Positions 35,078-44,073 of a stretch of DNA of 50,019 nucleotides are shown here, piece by piece. Position 1 is the stretch's first letter; each line of letters starts with the position of its first letter. This DNA comes from Hyphomicrobiales bacterium (lineage in GTDB: Bacteria; Pseudomonadota; Alphaproteobacteria; Rhizobiales; Xanthobacteraceae). The notes beneath the pieces are model-generated. The model searched no databases. It was not told the DNA's origin and saw only the letters and a program-made list of their open reading frames with translations. The translations under genes and the position numbers were made by a program. The stretch covers positions 1 through 50,019 of the forward strand of contig JAJPKK010000289.1 of assembly GCA_021323775.1 (NCBI GenBank), written 5' to 3'.

Positions 35078-35758
35078 TCACTTGGTCCGCGCAGCCGCAT
35101 GCGCGACTGCGATTGCACCCGGCAACGGCGTCTCCAGCGGAAACACCGCAAAGTCCGCCTCGCCGACCAACGCGTCGGCGAGCAATTTGTGATACTGGCG
35201 GCGCTGCACCTCGGTCGCCCCGAAGGTCTTCAGATGCTGGGTGACGAACTGAGTATCGAGCAGCTTGAAGCCGCCGACGCGCAGCCGCGCCACCAGATGC
35301 ACCAGCGCGATTTTCGAGGCGTCGCGCACGCGGTGAAACATGCTCTCGCCGAAGAAGGTACGGCCGAGGCTGACCCCATAAAGCCCGCCCACCAGAGCGT
35401 CGCGGTCGTAGACCTCGACGGTGTGGCAGTGGCCGATATCGAAGAGCCTGCGATAAAGCGTGCGGATGCGCCCGTTGATCCAGGTTCGCGAACGCCCCGG
35501 CGCCGGCTCGGCGCAGCCGTCGATGACGGCCTCGAAATCGCGGTCGCAGACGACAGTGAACCGCTCCGCGCGAACGGTGCGGGCGAGCCGCGCCGGGACA
35601 TGAAAGCCATCGAGCGGAATGATGCCGCGCAGTTCCGGCTCGATCCAATAGAGCGCCGGATCGTCGGCATTCTCAGCCATCGGAAAAATCCCGCACGAAT
35701 AGGCTTTGAGCAGCACTTCAGGCGTGATCTCGATATGAGCGGAGTCGCGGCTGGCCAT
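35078..35758 (-). CDS. aat: Leucyl/phenylalanyl-tRNA-protein transferase
   Basis: This 226-residue protein shows [71 protein letters not shown] and [21 protein letters not shown], all diagnostic of Aat. It adds Leu or Phe to proteins with N-terminal Arg or Lys, marking them for ClpAP in the N-degron pathway. It acts in the cytoplasm. ATG 35758 was chosen by conservation; the frame is open upstream into a P-loop gene fragment, which is not part of Aat. Confidence 0.94.
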   Translation of the reverse strand: MASRDSAHIEITPEVLLKAYSCGIFPMAENADDPALYWIEPELRGIIPLDGFHVPARLARTVRAERFTVVCDRDFEAVIDGCAEPAPGRSRTWINGRIRTLYRRLFDIGHCHTVEVYDRDALVGGLYGVSLGRTFFGESMFHRVRDASKIALVHLVARLRVGGFKLLDTQFVTQHLKTFGATEVQRRQYHKLLADALVGEADFAVFPLETPLPGAIAVAHAAARTK

Positions 35759-35889
35759 GGCGCCCCTAAAGTTGCGATTTTTGCAGCGCAACGACAAGAC
35801 CCTTTGGCGTCCATTGGGCAAGATGAGGCAAAATGCGCAGCGGGAACCTGGTTTAGGAGAGCGTTTCTCTTGCGGCGTCGTGTCTATCA

Positions 35890-35992
35890 CGGTCCTGCCT
35901 TTTCGATCATCAAGGCTCTGCGGCACGAGCAATTGCGCGGCCGTCGTCTTCCCGGCACCGTTAGGGCCGCCAATGATGACGATTTCGTCCAC
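35890..35992 (-). pseudogene. 5' fragment of a zeta-toxin-like P-loop kinase gene
   Basis: A GTG at 35992 opens [19 protein letters not shown], then QLLVPQSL. This is the N-terminal Walker A strand-loop of zeta-toxin/AAA kinases. Similarity ends after about 28 codons, where relatives continue with an NADEIARGLSP-like block. It lies between aat and ggt, a place where other genomes usually have accC. It is a dead remnant of an inserted toxin gene. Confidence 0.6.
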
Positions 35993-36206
35993 GTTCTTTC
36001 GGAGACTTCCCCTGTTGTCGGCAGCGACATCGGATGCCAGAGGATGCGGGTCAAGGCAAGGCGTTCGAATGCGCCGGCGCCGATCGTTCTGACCTGCCGG
36101 CGTTGACGAAGAGGCTTCGCAAAGCCGTGGATCAACCATCGGCCGTCGGTTAGAATCATACTTTCTGCGGCTAAAATAAAGGCCGCCTCATCGGGGGAAA
36201 CGTCTC

Positions 36207-37913
36207 ATGCGCCAATCCATGCGTCGATGGCGATTTGCACCGTTGCTCGCGGCAAGCCTTGCGGCGTCCGCCCTCATGATCACGCCGCTCGCGGCGGCGG
36301 ACCGGACGCAGGCCCGTTCCATGGTGATCTCCCAATACGGGATCGTGGCGGCCGAACACCCGCTCGCCGCTCGCGCCGGGACTGCGCTGCTGGAGAAGGG
36401 CGGCGACGCCATCGATGCGGCGGTTGCGGCGAACGCCGCGATGGGCCTTGTCGCCCCGATGATGAACGGCATCGGCGGCGATCTGTTCGCCATCGTGTAC
36501 GAGGCGAAGACCGACAAGGTCTACGGCCTTAACGCTTCCGGATGGGCCCCCAAGGGGCTGACGCCGGAATTTCTGCGCAGCAGAGGCCAGCCATGGATGC
36601 CGTCGAGCGGGATCCATTCGGTCACGGTGCCGGGCACGGTCGCGGGCTGGGACGCGCTGCTTGCGCGGTTCGGCAAAAAGTCGTTCGCCGAGGTGCTGGC
36701 GCCGACGATCGCCTCCGCCAAGGCGGGCTTTCCGGTCAGCGAGATTTTCGGCGACGATTGGGCGGCGACCGCGGGCTATTTGGCTCGCAATCGCGAGGCG
36801 GCCCGAGTCTATTTGCCGAAGGGCCATGCGCCCGCGGTCGGCGAGATATTCCGCAATCCCGACCTTGCCGGCGCCCTCACGGAAATCGCCAAAAACGGCC
36901 GGGATGCGTTCTACAAGGGCGCGCTTGCAAAGCGCATTCTTGATACCTCGGCGAGGCTCGGCGGCGCCATGGCGGCGGACGACCTTGCGGACTTTGCGCC
37001 CGAGTGGGTCGACCCGATTTCGACCGACTACCGCGGCTGGACCGTCTACGAGATGCCGCCCAACGAGCAGGGCATCGCCGCCCTGATGATGCTCAATATC
37101 ATGTCGAGCTTTCCGCTTGGCGAATGGGGCCACAACAGCGTCGCCAGCCTGCACGCGATGATCGAGGCCAAGAAGCTCGCCTATGCGGATATGATTAACT
37201 ATGTGGGCGACCCGCGCTTCGCCGAGGTGCCGACCAGGGGCATGATCTCGCCCGCCTATGGAAAGCGCCGCGCGGCCCTGATCGAGCCCGCCAAGGCGAA
37301 CTGCAATGTCGGCCCCGGCACGCCGCCCTATGCGGGCTCGGATACGACTTATCTCGCCACGGTCGACCGCGACGGCAATATGGTCTCGCTCATACAGAGC
37401 AATTTTTCGCTGTGGGGCTCAGGCATCGCAGTGGAAGGCGGCGGTTTCGTCTTGCACAATCGCGGCGCGCTGTTCACGCTCGACCCCATGCATCCCAACG
37501 TGCTGGCGCCGCGGAAGCGGCCGCTGCACACCATCATTCCGGCCCTCATGGCCAGGGGCGACACGCGCATCGCCTTCGGCATCATGGGCGGCTTCAACCA
37601 GGCGCAGGCGCACGCGCAATTCGTGTCGAATGTGGTCGACTACGGCATGAACATTCAGGCCGCCATGGAGGCCGCGCGCTTTACCAAAGCAAGCTTTGCG
37701 GGGTGCGATCTTTATGCCGAAGCGCGCATGCCCGATGCGGTTTTCGAAGGTCTCGCCAAGCTCGGCCATCAGGTGCAGGTGCTCGGCGATTTCTCGGACG
37801 CGGTGGGCGGCGGCCAAGCGGTGATGCGGGACTACAAGGCTGGCGTCAACTACGGCGCGTCTGATCCGCGCAAGGACGGGGAGGCCATCGCCGAGATGCC
37901 GACGATGCCGTGA
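36207..37913 (+). CDS. ggt: Gamma-glutamyltransferase family protein
   Basis: This 568-residue enzyme has a signal peptide (about 1-31, ending PLAAA) and Ntn-hydrolase features: QYGIVAAEHPLAARAG, GGDAIDAAVAANAAMGLVAPMMNGIGGD and the autocleavage site GSDTTYLATVDRDGNMVS, with Thr380 as the likely nucleophile. After export it should split into two chains and transfer or hydrolyse gamma-glutamyl groups, for example from glutathione. D-T-T-Y replaces the common G-T-T-H, so specificity may differ. It lies between aat and accC, an unusual place. Confidence 0.9.
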   Translation: MRQSMRRWRFAPLLAASLAASALMITPLAAADRTQARSMVISQYGIVAAEHPLAARAGTALLEKGGDAIDAAVAANAAMGLVAPMMNGIGGDLFAIVYEAKTDKVYGLNASGWAPKGLTPEFLRSRGQPWMPSSGIHSVTVPGTVAGWDALLARFGKKSFAEVLAPTIASAKAGFPVSEIFGDDWAATAGYLARNREAARVYLPKGHAPAVGEIFRNPDLAGALTEIAKNGRDAFYKGALAKRILDTSARLGGAMAADDLADFAPEWVDPISTDYRGWTVYEMPPNEQGIAALMMLNIMSSFPLGEWGHNSVASLHAMIEAKKLAYADMINYVGDPRFAEVPTRGMISPAYGKRRAALIEPAKANCNVGPGTPPYAGSDTTYLATVDRDGNMVSLIQSNFSLWGSGIAVEGGGFVLHNRGALFTLDPMHPNVLAPRKRPLHTIIPALMARGDTRIAFGIMGGFNQAQAHAQFVSNVVDYGMNIQAAMEAARFTKASFAGCDLYAEARMPDAVFEGLAKLGHQVQVLGDFSDAVGGGQAVMRDYKAGVNYGASDPRKDGEAIAEMPTMP

Positions 37914-38000
37914 GCGGCGCGCCTGGCCATCAAGTATTCTTACCAGCCTGCGTTACGGAATTGAGACTTTTCGCGGCGTTCGCGGTGCGACTTCCTTGAA

Positions 38001-38036
38001 GGCCGCCGCAACGAGAGAGATGCTCCCGTTGCGGCC
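38001..38036. terminator. Hairpin between convergent ggt and DUF1236 genes
   Basis: Arms ggcc(g)ccgcaacg and cgttgcggcc pair with one bulged base across a 13-base loop. No U-tract is seen; the position between convergent genes suggests bidirectional termination. Confidence 0.45.
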
Positions 38037-38076
38037 GCGATGGCGCTGTTGTGAACTGGTCCTCTTCTGCTCCCGG

Positions 38077-38832
38077 CTACGTGGGCAGCACCGCAACGAT
38101 CCTTGACGTCGCCGGATCGACCAGCACGATTTGGTTGCGATACATGAAGGCCTGGTCGCGGCGGAACCGCGGGTAATAACGCGCGAGCTCTTCTGGAACG
38201 GGGGCGAGCTGCACGTTTCTCGGGACGACGGCGTTAATGCGAGCCTCCGGGAGGTGTGAAACCCGCGGGAGCTCCCGGCGGGCCATTTCGCGCAGGCGCG
38301 CGCGTTGGTCCGCAGTCAAGCCGATCCGGGCTTCACTGGGGGTGGCGCGCGCGTAAACAAGTCCACCCGCAGCCGTCCGCGCAAGAGACTGCTGCGCGCG
38401 CGATGACGGCTGGCCCTGAATTTGCGTGGCGGTCTTCGCTCCCTGAGCGGTCGCTGCCAGACGACCCCCGCTCGGCATTGCCTGAGCGCGCGCGCCTGTA
38501 AACGGCTGCCCCTGCTCAATCGTAGCCTGGCCGCGGGCGCCAATCATCCCGCGGCACTCGCTGGCTTTTGCCCGGCCGCGTTCCACGTTCCGCAAGCATT
38601 CGTCCAAACGCGAGAGCCGGAGGCGCGAACCGCGCTCGCTGCGGCGCATGAGATTTTGGGCGGCTCGCGAGCGGGAAGCTTTCGTCTCGGGGCTGCCCTG
38701 CTCTATGGCGGCCGGTCCTTGCGTAGAGGCGCCGCTTTGCAAAGAACGGCTGGCTCCTTGTCCAATTGCGAAGCTCGTGCCACCCATAAGGGCAGCGACG
38801 GCCGAGATGGTGATCAATTTGCTCGCTCGCAT
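38077..38832 (-). CDS. DUF1236 family exported protein
   Basis: This 251-residue protein has a signal peptide (about 1-24, ending SFAIGQ), a long Gln/Ser/Arg-rich low-complexity middle, and a C-terminal DUF1236 module: INAVVPRNVQLAPVPEELARYYPRFR, then VLVDPATSRIVAVLP. Such proteins are common in Bradyrhizobium-like genomes, periplasmic, and of unknown function. ATG 38832 is followed at once by the signal sequence, and GAAGGAG lies upstream. Confidence 0.85.
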   Translation of the reverse strand: MRASKLITISAVAALMGGTSFAIGQGASRSLQSGASTQGPAAIEQGSPETKASRSRAAQNLMRRSERGSRLRLSRLDECLRNVERGRAKASECRGMIGARGQATIEQGQPFTGARAQAMPSGGRLAATAQGAKTATQIQGQPSSRAQQSLARTAAGGLVYARATPSEARIGLTADQRARLREMARRELPRVSHLPEARINAVVPRNVQLAPVPEELARYYPRFRRDQAFMYRNQIVLVDPATSRIVAVLPT

Positions 38833-39160
38833 CGTCTCGTTTCTCCTTCTGTTGGAAAGTACATCACGGCAGGCTGGGCGCCATCAATTCTCGCGCGTCG
38901 ACACGCGTGTGCCCATGAGCTTTGACCCGTATCTCCGGCCCGGCCGTTCGACCCATGGGCCGTACATCTGCGCCTTTAGCGCCTACACTGCCTTAACTTG
39001 CGCGGAAGCCCCGCGGCGCGACGCCGCCTGATAAGGCAATCTCGCACTGACATCGGTGACGACGCACCGATGAATTGGAAATGATGGCGTGGTGTTGTTG
39101 TTCCGAGTCTTTCAATCCAGAAAACAAACAGCTTGTCGCAGTCGGTTCATCGAGCGTTCA
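38833..39160. other. Intergenic region without a recognisable gene
   Basis: It lies upstream of DUF1236 and downstream of accC. Its plus-strand open frames are continuations of antisense frames and lack support. No repeat or hairpin stands out. Confidence 0.4.
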
Positions 39161-40513
39161 TCAAATCCCCACCGCGCCTTTGGCCAGAAACCGCTCCAGC
39201 CAATGGATGTGGTAATTGCCGTCGACGAAATCGGAGTCGCGTACGAGCGCGCTGAACAGCGGCAGCGTGGTTTCGACGCCATCGACAACAAACTCGTCGA
39301 TCGACCGGCGCAGCCGCATCAGGCATTCGGCGCGGGTCTTGCCGTGCACGATAAGCTTGCCGAGCAGCGAATCATAATGCGGCGGAATCGCGTAGCCCTG
39401 GTAGGCCGCCGAATCGATCCGCACGCCCATGCCGCCGGGCGGATGGTAGTGCACGATCTTGCCGGGCGAAGGTCGGAACGACACCGGATTCTCCGCGTTG
39501 ATGCGGCACTCGATGGCGTGGCCGTGAAATTTCACGTCGCCCTGCGCAATCGCCAGCCTGTCGCCGCTCGCGATGCGGATCTGCTCCAGCACCAGATCGA
39601 TGTCGGTGATCATCTCGGTCACCGGATGCTCGACCTGAATGCGGGTGTTCATCTCGATGAAGTAGAAGCGGCCGTCCTCGTAGAGGAATTCGACGGTGCC
39701 GACGCCGAGATAAGCAAGCTTCTGCATCGCCTTCGCAACGATCTCACCGATCGCATCGCGTTCGTCAGCGTTGAGGGCCGGGGAGGGGCTTTCCTCCAGC
39801 ACCTTCTGATGGCGACGCTGCAGCGAGCAGTCGCGTTCGCCGAGATGGATCGCGGCGCCGCGCCCATCGCCGAGCACCTGGATTTCAATGTGGCGGGGCG
39901 TTTCGAGATATTTCTCAAGATATACGGCGTCGTCGCCGAATGCCGCCTTGGCTTCGGCGCGGGCGGTGGCGAGCGCAACCGCAAGATCGCCCTCGCTGCG
40001 CGCGACCTTCATGCCGCGGCCGCCGCCGCCAGCCGCCGCCTTCACCAGCACCGGAAAGCCGATCTCGCGGGCGACGGAGAGGGCTTCCGCGTCGGAAGCG
40101 ATGCCGCCCTGCGATCCCGGCACCACCGGAATGCCGAGGCGCTGCGCCGTGCGCTTGGCCTCGATCTTGTCGCCCATGAGACGGATGTGCTCAGGCTTGG
40201 GGCCGATGAACTGCACGCCGTGCTCGATCAGGATTTCGGCAAAGCGCGCATTTTCGGAGAGGAAGCCGTAGCCTGGATGCACGGCGTCGGCGCCAGTGAT
40301 CTCACAGGCGGTGATCAGCGCCGGAATGTTGAGATAGCTGTTGCGCGCAGGCGGCGGCCCGATGCAGACGCTCTCATCGGCGAGCCGGACGTGCATGGCA
40401 TCGGCGTCCGCTGTCGAATGAACGGCTACGGTCGGGATACCGAGATCCTTGCAGGCGCGCAATACGCGCAACGCGATCTCACCCCGATTGGCGATCAGGA
40501 TTTTCTCAAACAT
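39161..40513 (-). CDS. accC: Acetyl-CoA carboxylase, biotin carboxylase subunit
   Basis: This 450-residue protein has the AccC hallmarks: EKILIANRGEIALRVLRAC, VHPGYGFLSENARFAE, KAAAGGGGRGMKVA (ATP-binding glycine loop), RDCSLQRRHQKVLEESP and EMNTRIQVEHPVTEM. It carboxylates biotin on AccB in fatty-acid synthesis in the cytoplasm. It follows accB, but a 147-bp palindromic repeat now fills the junction, and its arm ends at the ATG region. The normal ribosome-binding site is therefore replaced by repeat sequence containing ggagg-like words. Confidence 0.97.
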   Translation of the reverse strand: MFEKILIANRGEIALRVLRACKDLGIPTVAVHSTADADAMHVRLADESVCIGPPPARNSYLNIPALITACEITGADAVHPGYGFLSENARFAEILIEHGVQFIGPKPEHIRLMGDKIEAKRTAQRLGIPVVPGSQGGIASDAEALSVAREIGFPVLVKAAAGGGGRGMKVARSEGDLAVALATARAEAKAAFGDDAVYLEKYLETPRHIEIQVLGDGRGAAIHLGERDCSLQRRHQKVLEESPSPALNADERDAIGEIVAKAMQKLAYLGVGTVEFLYEDGRFYFIEMNTRIQVEHPVTEMITDIDLVLEQIRIASGDRLAIAQGDVKFHGHAIECRINAENPVSFRPSPGKIVHYHPPGGMGVRIDSAAYQGYAIPPHYDSLLGKLIVHGKTRAECLMRLRRSIDEFVVDGVETTLPLFSALVRDSDFVDGNYHIHWLERFLAKGAVGI

Positions 40514-40660
40514 CGGAGGACGGACGACAAAGGATGGAGGACAGAGGACAGAGGACAGAGGACGAATGAAGGATGTCGGAAGAGAGAGTAGCGACAGAGG
40601 TCAGGAAGGATTAACCGCATCATGTCCTCCGTCGTCTGTCCTCTGTCATCCGTCGTCCGT
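40514..40660. repeat. GGACAGAGGAC-type palindrome in the accB-accC junction
   Basis: One side carries ggatggaggacagaggacag repeats. The other side, cctccgtcgtctgtcctctg then tcatccgtcgtccg, is its approximate inverse. It spans from the TAA of accB to the ATG of accC. The same unit is inserted inside nrdJ at 30619-30759. Confidence 0.85.
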
Positions 40661-41130
40661 TACTCTATAATCATCAGCGGCTCGCCGAACTCCACTGGCT
40701 GGGCGTCTTCGAACAGGATTTGGACGACCGTGCCGGCCTTGGGCGCAGGAATCTGGTTGAGAGTTTTCATCGCCTCGACGATCAGGAGCGTGTCGCCGGC
40801 CTTGACGACGGAGCCGACCTCGCAGAACGGCTTGGCGCCAGGCTCGGGCGCCCGATAGGCGGTGCCGACCATCGGGGACGCCACGACACCCGGGTGCTGC
40901 GACGGATCGATCGCACCAGCGGGCATGGCGGCGGGAACTGTGCGCGGCGCTTCCGGCGCCGGCGCCGGAGGCGCATAGGTCACGCTGGCCTGACGGGCAA
41001 TCCGAACCCGCACGCCGCGTTGCTCGATCTCGATCTCGGTCAGCCGCGTTTCGTCGAGGAGGCGCGCCAGGGCGCGCACCACCTCCTCGTCCACCACCGC
41101 ATTTGATTTCTTCTTATCGTCGGCCGTCAC
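40660..41130 (-). CDS. accB: Acetyl-CoA carboxylase, biotin carboxyl carrier protein
   Basis: This 156-residue protein has an N-terminal helical region, an Ala/Pro-rich linker (51-80) and a C-terminal biotinyl domain with [33 protein letters not shown] and Lys122 as the biotin site. It carries carboxybiotin between AccC and the carboxyltransferase. Its stop codon coincides with the start of the palindrome. Upstream, where aroQ normally lies in relatives, there is only a non-coding gap. Confidence 0.96.
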   Translation of the reverse strand: MTADDKKKSNAVVDEEVVRALARLLDETRLTEIEIEQRGVRVRIARQASVTYAPPAPAPEAPRTVPAAMPAGAIDPSQHPGVVASPMVGTAYRAPEPGAKPFCEVGSVVKAGDTLLIVEAMKTLNQIPAPKAGTVVQILFEDAQPVEFGEPLMIIE

Positions 41131-41506
41131 CAGCTCAACTCCGTCTCGCCGTGGACATTGCTGCAGGGCTGCGGTCGCGGATCTGTCGCCGCATGCCGAA
41201 GCCGCACGGGTCAGCCTTGCGCCGCGCTTCTAGTACGCCAATTTGGACGGCTCTCAAATTTCTTTGTTACACAAATTAATTACAAAAATTACTCCTCCGC
41301 CGCTCCCATTAGTTAATAACTGGGCACCCCGGCCGTAGAGAATATGAGTCTTTTTATAGGTTGGGCAAAGGCGCAACCGAAATCGGCTGTTGCCGATTTC
41401 GGCACAGTTGACTGGCGAACCCGCGCGAGCCCGGCTTCGGTGCGCCGTGCCCACCCGCGCTCGGCCTTTTGGCCGAAATGTCGACGCCGAGCGGCAGCCG
41501 CTCTCG
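41131..41506. other. accB upstream region; aroQ absent; repeat at 41359-41456
   Basis: No gene is found, although related genomes usually carry aroQ here. The first part contains an AT-rich stretch (41255-41320) likely to hold the accB promoter. The rest is an imperfect palindrome beginning ttgggcaaaggcgcaaccga and ending gcttcggtgcgccgtgccc, partly shared with 11060-11130. Confidence 0.5.
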
Positions 41507-42274
41507 CTAACACACGGCTTTGCCGCAGCGCGCCGTGCTGACCTTGGTGCGCAACGCGTCAAGTCCGACCGCGCCGATCACCACATCGGTGCCGATGATG
41601 TAGCTGGGGGTGCCATTGAGCCCGAGCGTCTCGCCCAGCTTGAGACTCTCCTCAAGCGACACCTTGATCTCATCGCTGGCCATGTCGGTATCGATGCGCT
41701 TCATATCCATGCCGACTTCCTTGGCGACCGCGAGCGCCCGCGCCTTATCAGCCTGGCCGCGCCCACCCAGGAGCTTTTGATGAAATTCGAGATATTTCTT
41801 CCCGCTCTTGTCCTGCATGCGCACCGCGACTGCGACCTTGGCGGCTTCGACAGAGCCGGGGCCGAGCACGGGAAATTCCTTGAGAATGACTTTGAGCTTC
41901 GGATCGTCCTTCAAGAGCGTCAGCATGTCGGGCAGGGCGCGCTTGCAGAAGCCGCAGTTGTAGTCGAAGAATTCCACCATGGTGACGTCGCCGTTCGGGT
42001 TGCCCAGCACGACTTGGCGGCCGGAGTTGAACAGCGTCTCAGCATTGCTGGCGATGGCGGCCTTGGTCTTTTCGAGATCGGCGGCAGCTTGCCGCTTGTC
42101 GAGTTCGGCAATTGCCTCCTGCAGTACCTCAGGATGGCTCACGAGGTAGTCCCTGATGATGCGTTCGATCTCACTTTTCTGCGGAGCAGAGAATTCCTGC
42201 GCCGCAACCGGCAGCGCCAGCATCAGCAGGGCAGCCGCGCCTGCTCCGGTCAGTCTCTTGATCATCGGCGTCAT
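41507..42274 (-). CDS. DsbA-family thiol:disulfide oxidoreductase, exported
   Basis: This 255-residue protein has a signal peptide (about 1-25, ending LPVAAQ), an N-terminal helical extension (SEIERIIRDYLVSHPEVLQEAI) and a thioredoxin-like domain with C107-G-F-C110 in FFDYNCGFCKRALPD, then GTPSYIIG with the cis-Pro. It should form or isomerise disulfides in the periplasm and is close to the Com1/ScsC-like DsbA group. GAGG is spaced well before ATG 42274. It sits next to the M48 protease as in relatives. Confidence 0.92.
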   Translation of the reverse strand: MTPMIKRLTGAGAAALLMLALPVAAQEFSAPQKSEIERIIRDYLVSHPEVLQEAIAELDKRQAAADLEKTKAAIASNAETLFNSGRQVVLGNPNGDVTMVEFFDYNCGFCKRALPDMLTLLKDDPKLKVILKEFPVLGPGSVEAAKVAVAVRMQDKSGKKYLEFHQKLLGGRGQADKARALAVAKEVGMDMKRIDTDMASDEIKVSLEESLKLGETLGLNGTPSYIIGTDVVIGAVGLDALRTKVSTARCGKAVC

Positions 42275-42333
42275 AGGTTTGGTTCCTCGATTCAAGTAAC
42301 AGGGCGGTTCAAGCAACCGGGCAACGCTCAGTG

Positions 42334-42378
42334 CTCCCCTTCCTTACCCTCGCGGGAGCGGGGGAGGGAAGGGGGGTG
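42334..42378. repeat. REP-B palindrome between dsbA-like and M48 genes
   Basis: Arms ctccccttccttaccctcg and cgggggagggaaggggg pair around cgggag. It belongs to the same group as 16211-16265 and 44095-44155. Confidence 0.6.
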
Positions 42379-42464
42379 CCGGCTTGTCTGGCCTTCCCGA
42401 TCGTCAGGGCGCCGCGCCTTACCCGGCAATGTTGCCCTTATACCTCCGGTTGCCCACCATCACG

Positions 42465-43922
42465 TCACTGGAACAGGCGGCGCTGTTGCGGCGGCTTGAA
42501 GCTTGCAATGTCGTCCGCCTTGACCCATCCGGGCGATCCTATGGCAAATTCTCCCTTCGCGCGACTCGCAAGTTGCCGGGCGGTGGGCAAATTTCCGCGA
42601 TTGAACGCCGCCTGAGCGGAGGCGAGGTCCGCGTCCGCGAAGTCGCCTTTGCGTCCATACGCGATCGCAAGGTGATCATAGGCATCAGGGATTTCCTGAT
42701 CGCTGGCGAGCGCCTGTCGCAGGTTGGATACCGCCTCGGCGACCAGCGCCGGATCGTTGGCCTCGATCAGCGCCTGGCCGAGCAGTACGTGGATGAGGGT
42801 GGGGTCCGGAGCATGGGCGATCGCATAGCGCAGCGGCGCGATCGCTTCGCGGCCGCGGCCCGATTCCACCAAGGCCTGACCTTTAAGCTCGTAGAAATAG
42901 GGGTTGTTTGGCTGCGCCTGGATCAGCGAATCGATCTGTCCCAGTGCGGCGCGCAAATCGGAATGGCGGTAACTGGATATGGCGCGGGCATAGCGCGCCG
43001 GGAGGCTCGTGTTGCTCAGGGGATAGCGCCGCACCAGCGTGTCGGGCTGGTCGAGATAACCGAACAGCTTGGCGCGCACCATATCGTGGCGCTGCTGCAG
43101 CTCAGGGGGATCCTTCTTGTCCCAATAGGGATTGGATCGCGCCACTTCGGCCAGCGCCGCAATGCGCTCGGTCGCCATGGGATGCGACTGCACATAGGGA
43201 TCGACGTGTTGCGATGCGAACAGCTGCTGGTCGGCGAACCGCTTGAACGTGTCGTACATGCCCTTGGCCGACTGGCCGGTTTGGGTCAGGAAGTTGACGC
43301 CGGCGCGGTCAGCCTGCTCCTCCTGCGCCCGCTGATAGGCGAGCAGCGAGCGCATGATCATCGATTGCGGGCCCGCGATCGCAGCCATCGGATTGCCGCC
43401 GACATTGCCGCGGCTGGTTGCTGTTGCGGCGACAGCGCCCACACCAAGCAGCATGGCCAGAATGGCAGCCGTCTGCGCATTGGCGAGCTCATTGCGCAGC
43501 TTGCTGAGATGGCCGCCGGCAATGTGACCGGTCTCGTGGGCAAGTACGCCGATAATCTGGTTGGGCGTTTCGGCGTCCATCAGGGCGCCCGCATTAACGA
43601 AAATGCGCTTGGCGTCGATCACGAAGGCGTTGAAGGTGCGGTCGTTGAGGATGACGACTCGGATATTGCGCTGGGCGAGGCCGGCCGCGCGCAGCACCGG
43701 ACGCGTATAGTCGCGCAAGAGCTGCTCGATCTCGGCATCGCGAATGATCGGCAGCGCCTGGGCGGCATCCTTCTCCTGGGCACGCGCCGGCATGGCCGGC
43801 AGTTGCGAGGACGCGACTGCAATTGCGGTTGCGACCGCAATCGTTCGCCGCGCCCGAATCCCCCGTCCTCCCGCGCTTGCGCGGGCGGTGGGGCCGCTAT
43901 GGCAAAAAGTCTCCGCCGTCAT
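42465..43922 (-). CDS. M48 family metalloprotease with TPR-like C-terminus (BepA-type)
   Basis: This 485-residue protein has an N-terminal signal region (about 24-48, RTIAVATAIAVASSQLPAMPARAQ), the zinc motif H129-E-x-x-H133 in LAHETGHIAGGH, and the third-ligand Glu in QEEQADRAG. A C-terminal half of helical repeats follows (YARAISSYRHSDLRAALGQ, PYFYELKGQALVESGRG). It resembles periplasmic BepA proteases that care for outer-membrane proteins. The first 23 residues are encoded by REP-like sequence (cttgcgcggg palindrome near 43866-43893), so the true signal starts late. No better start codon lies further in. Confidence 0.93.
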   Translation of the reverse strand: MTAETFCHSGPTARASAGGRGIRARRTIAVATAIAVASSQLPAMPARAQEKDAAQALPIIRDAEIEQLLRDYTRPVLRAAGLAQRNIRVVILNDRTFNAFVIDAKRIFVNAGALMDAETPNQIIGVLAHETGHIAGGHLSKLRNELANAQTAAILAMLLGVGAVAATATSRGNVGGNPMAAIAGPQSMIMRSLLAYQRAQEEQADRAGVNFLTQTGQSAKGMYDTFKRFADQQLFASQHVDPYVQSHPMATERIAALAEVARSNPYWDKKDPPELQQRHDMVRAKLFGYLDQPDTLVRRYPLSNTSLPARYARAISSYRHSDLRAALGQIDSLIQAQPNNPYFYELKGQALVESGRGREAIAPLRYAIAHAPDPTLIHVLLGQALIEANDPALVAEAVSNLRQALASDQEIPDAYDHLAIAYGRKGDFADADLASAQAAFNRGNLPTARQLASRAKGEFAIGSPGWVKADDIASFKPPQQRRLFQ

Positions 43923-44073
43923 CGAAAAATCGGCCTTGCTTGCTTCAGTCTTATCACGCTACGGGACTTGCCACGCTGATGGACACACTTGGGCGTGGTC
44001 AACATGGGGATGCCGAGCATGGCAGTACCAATCCGGCAAATGCGGCGAGAGCGGGGCGGCTCAGATGGTCGGA

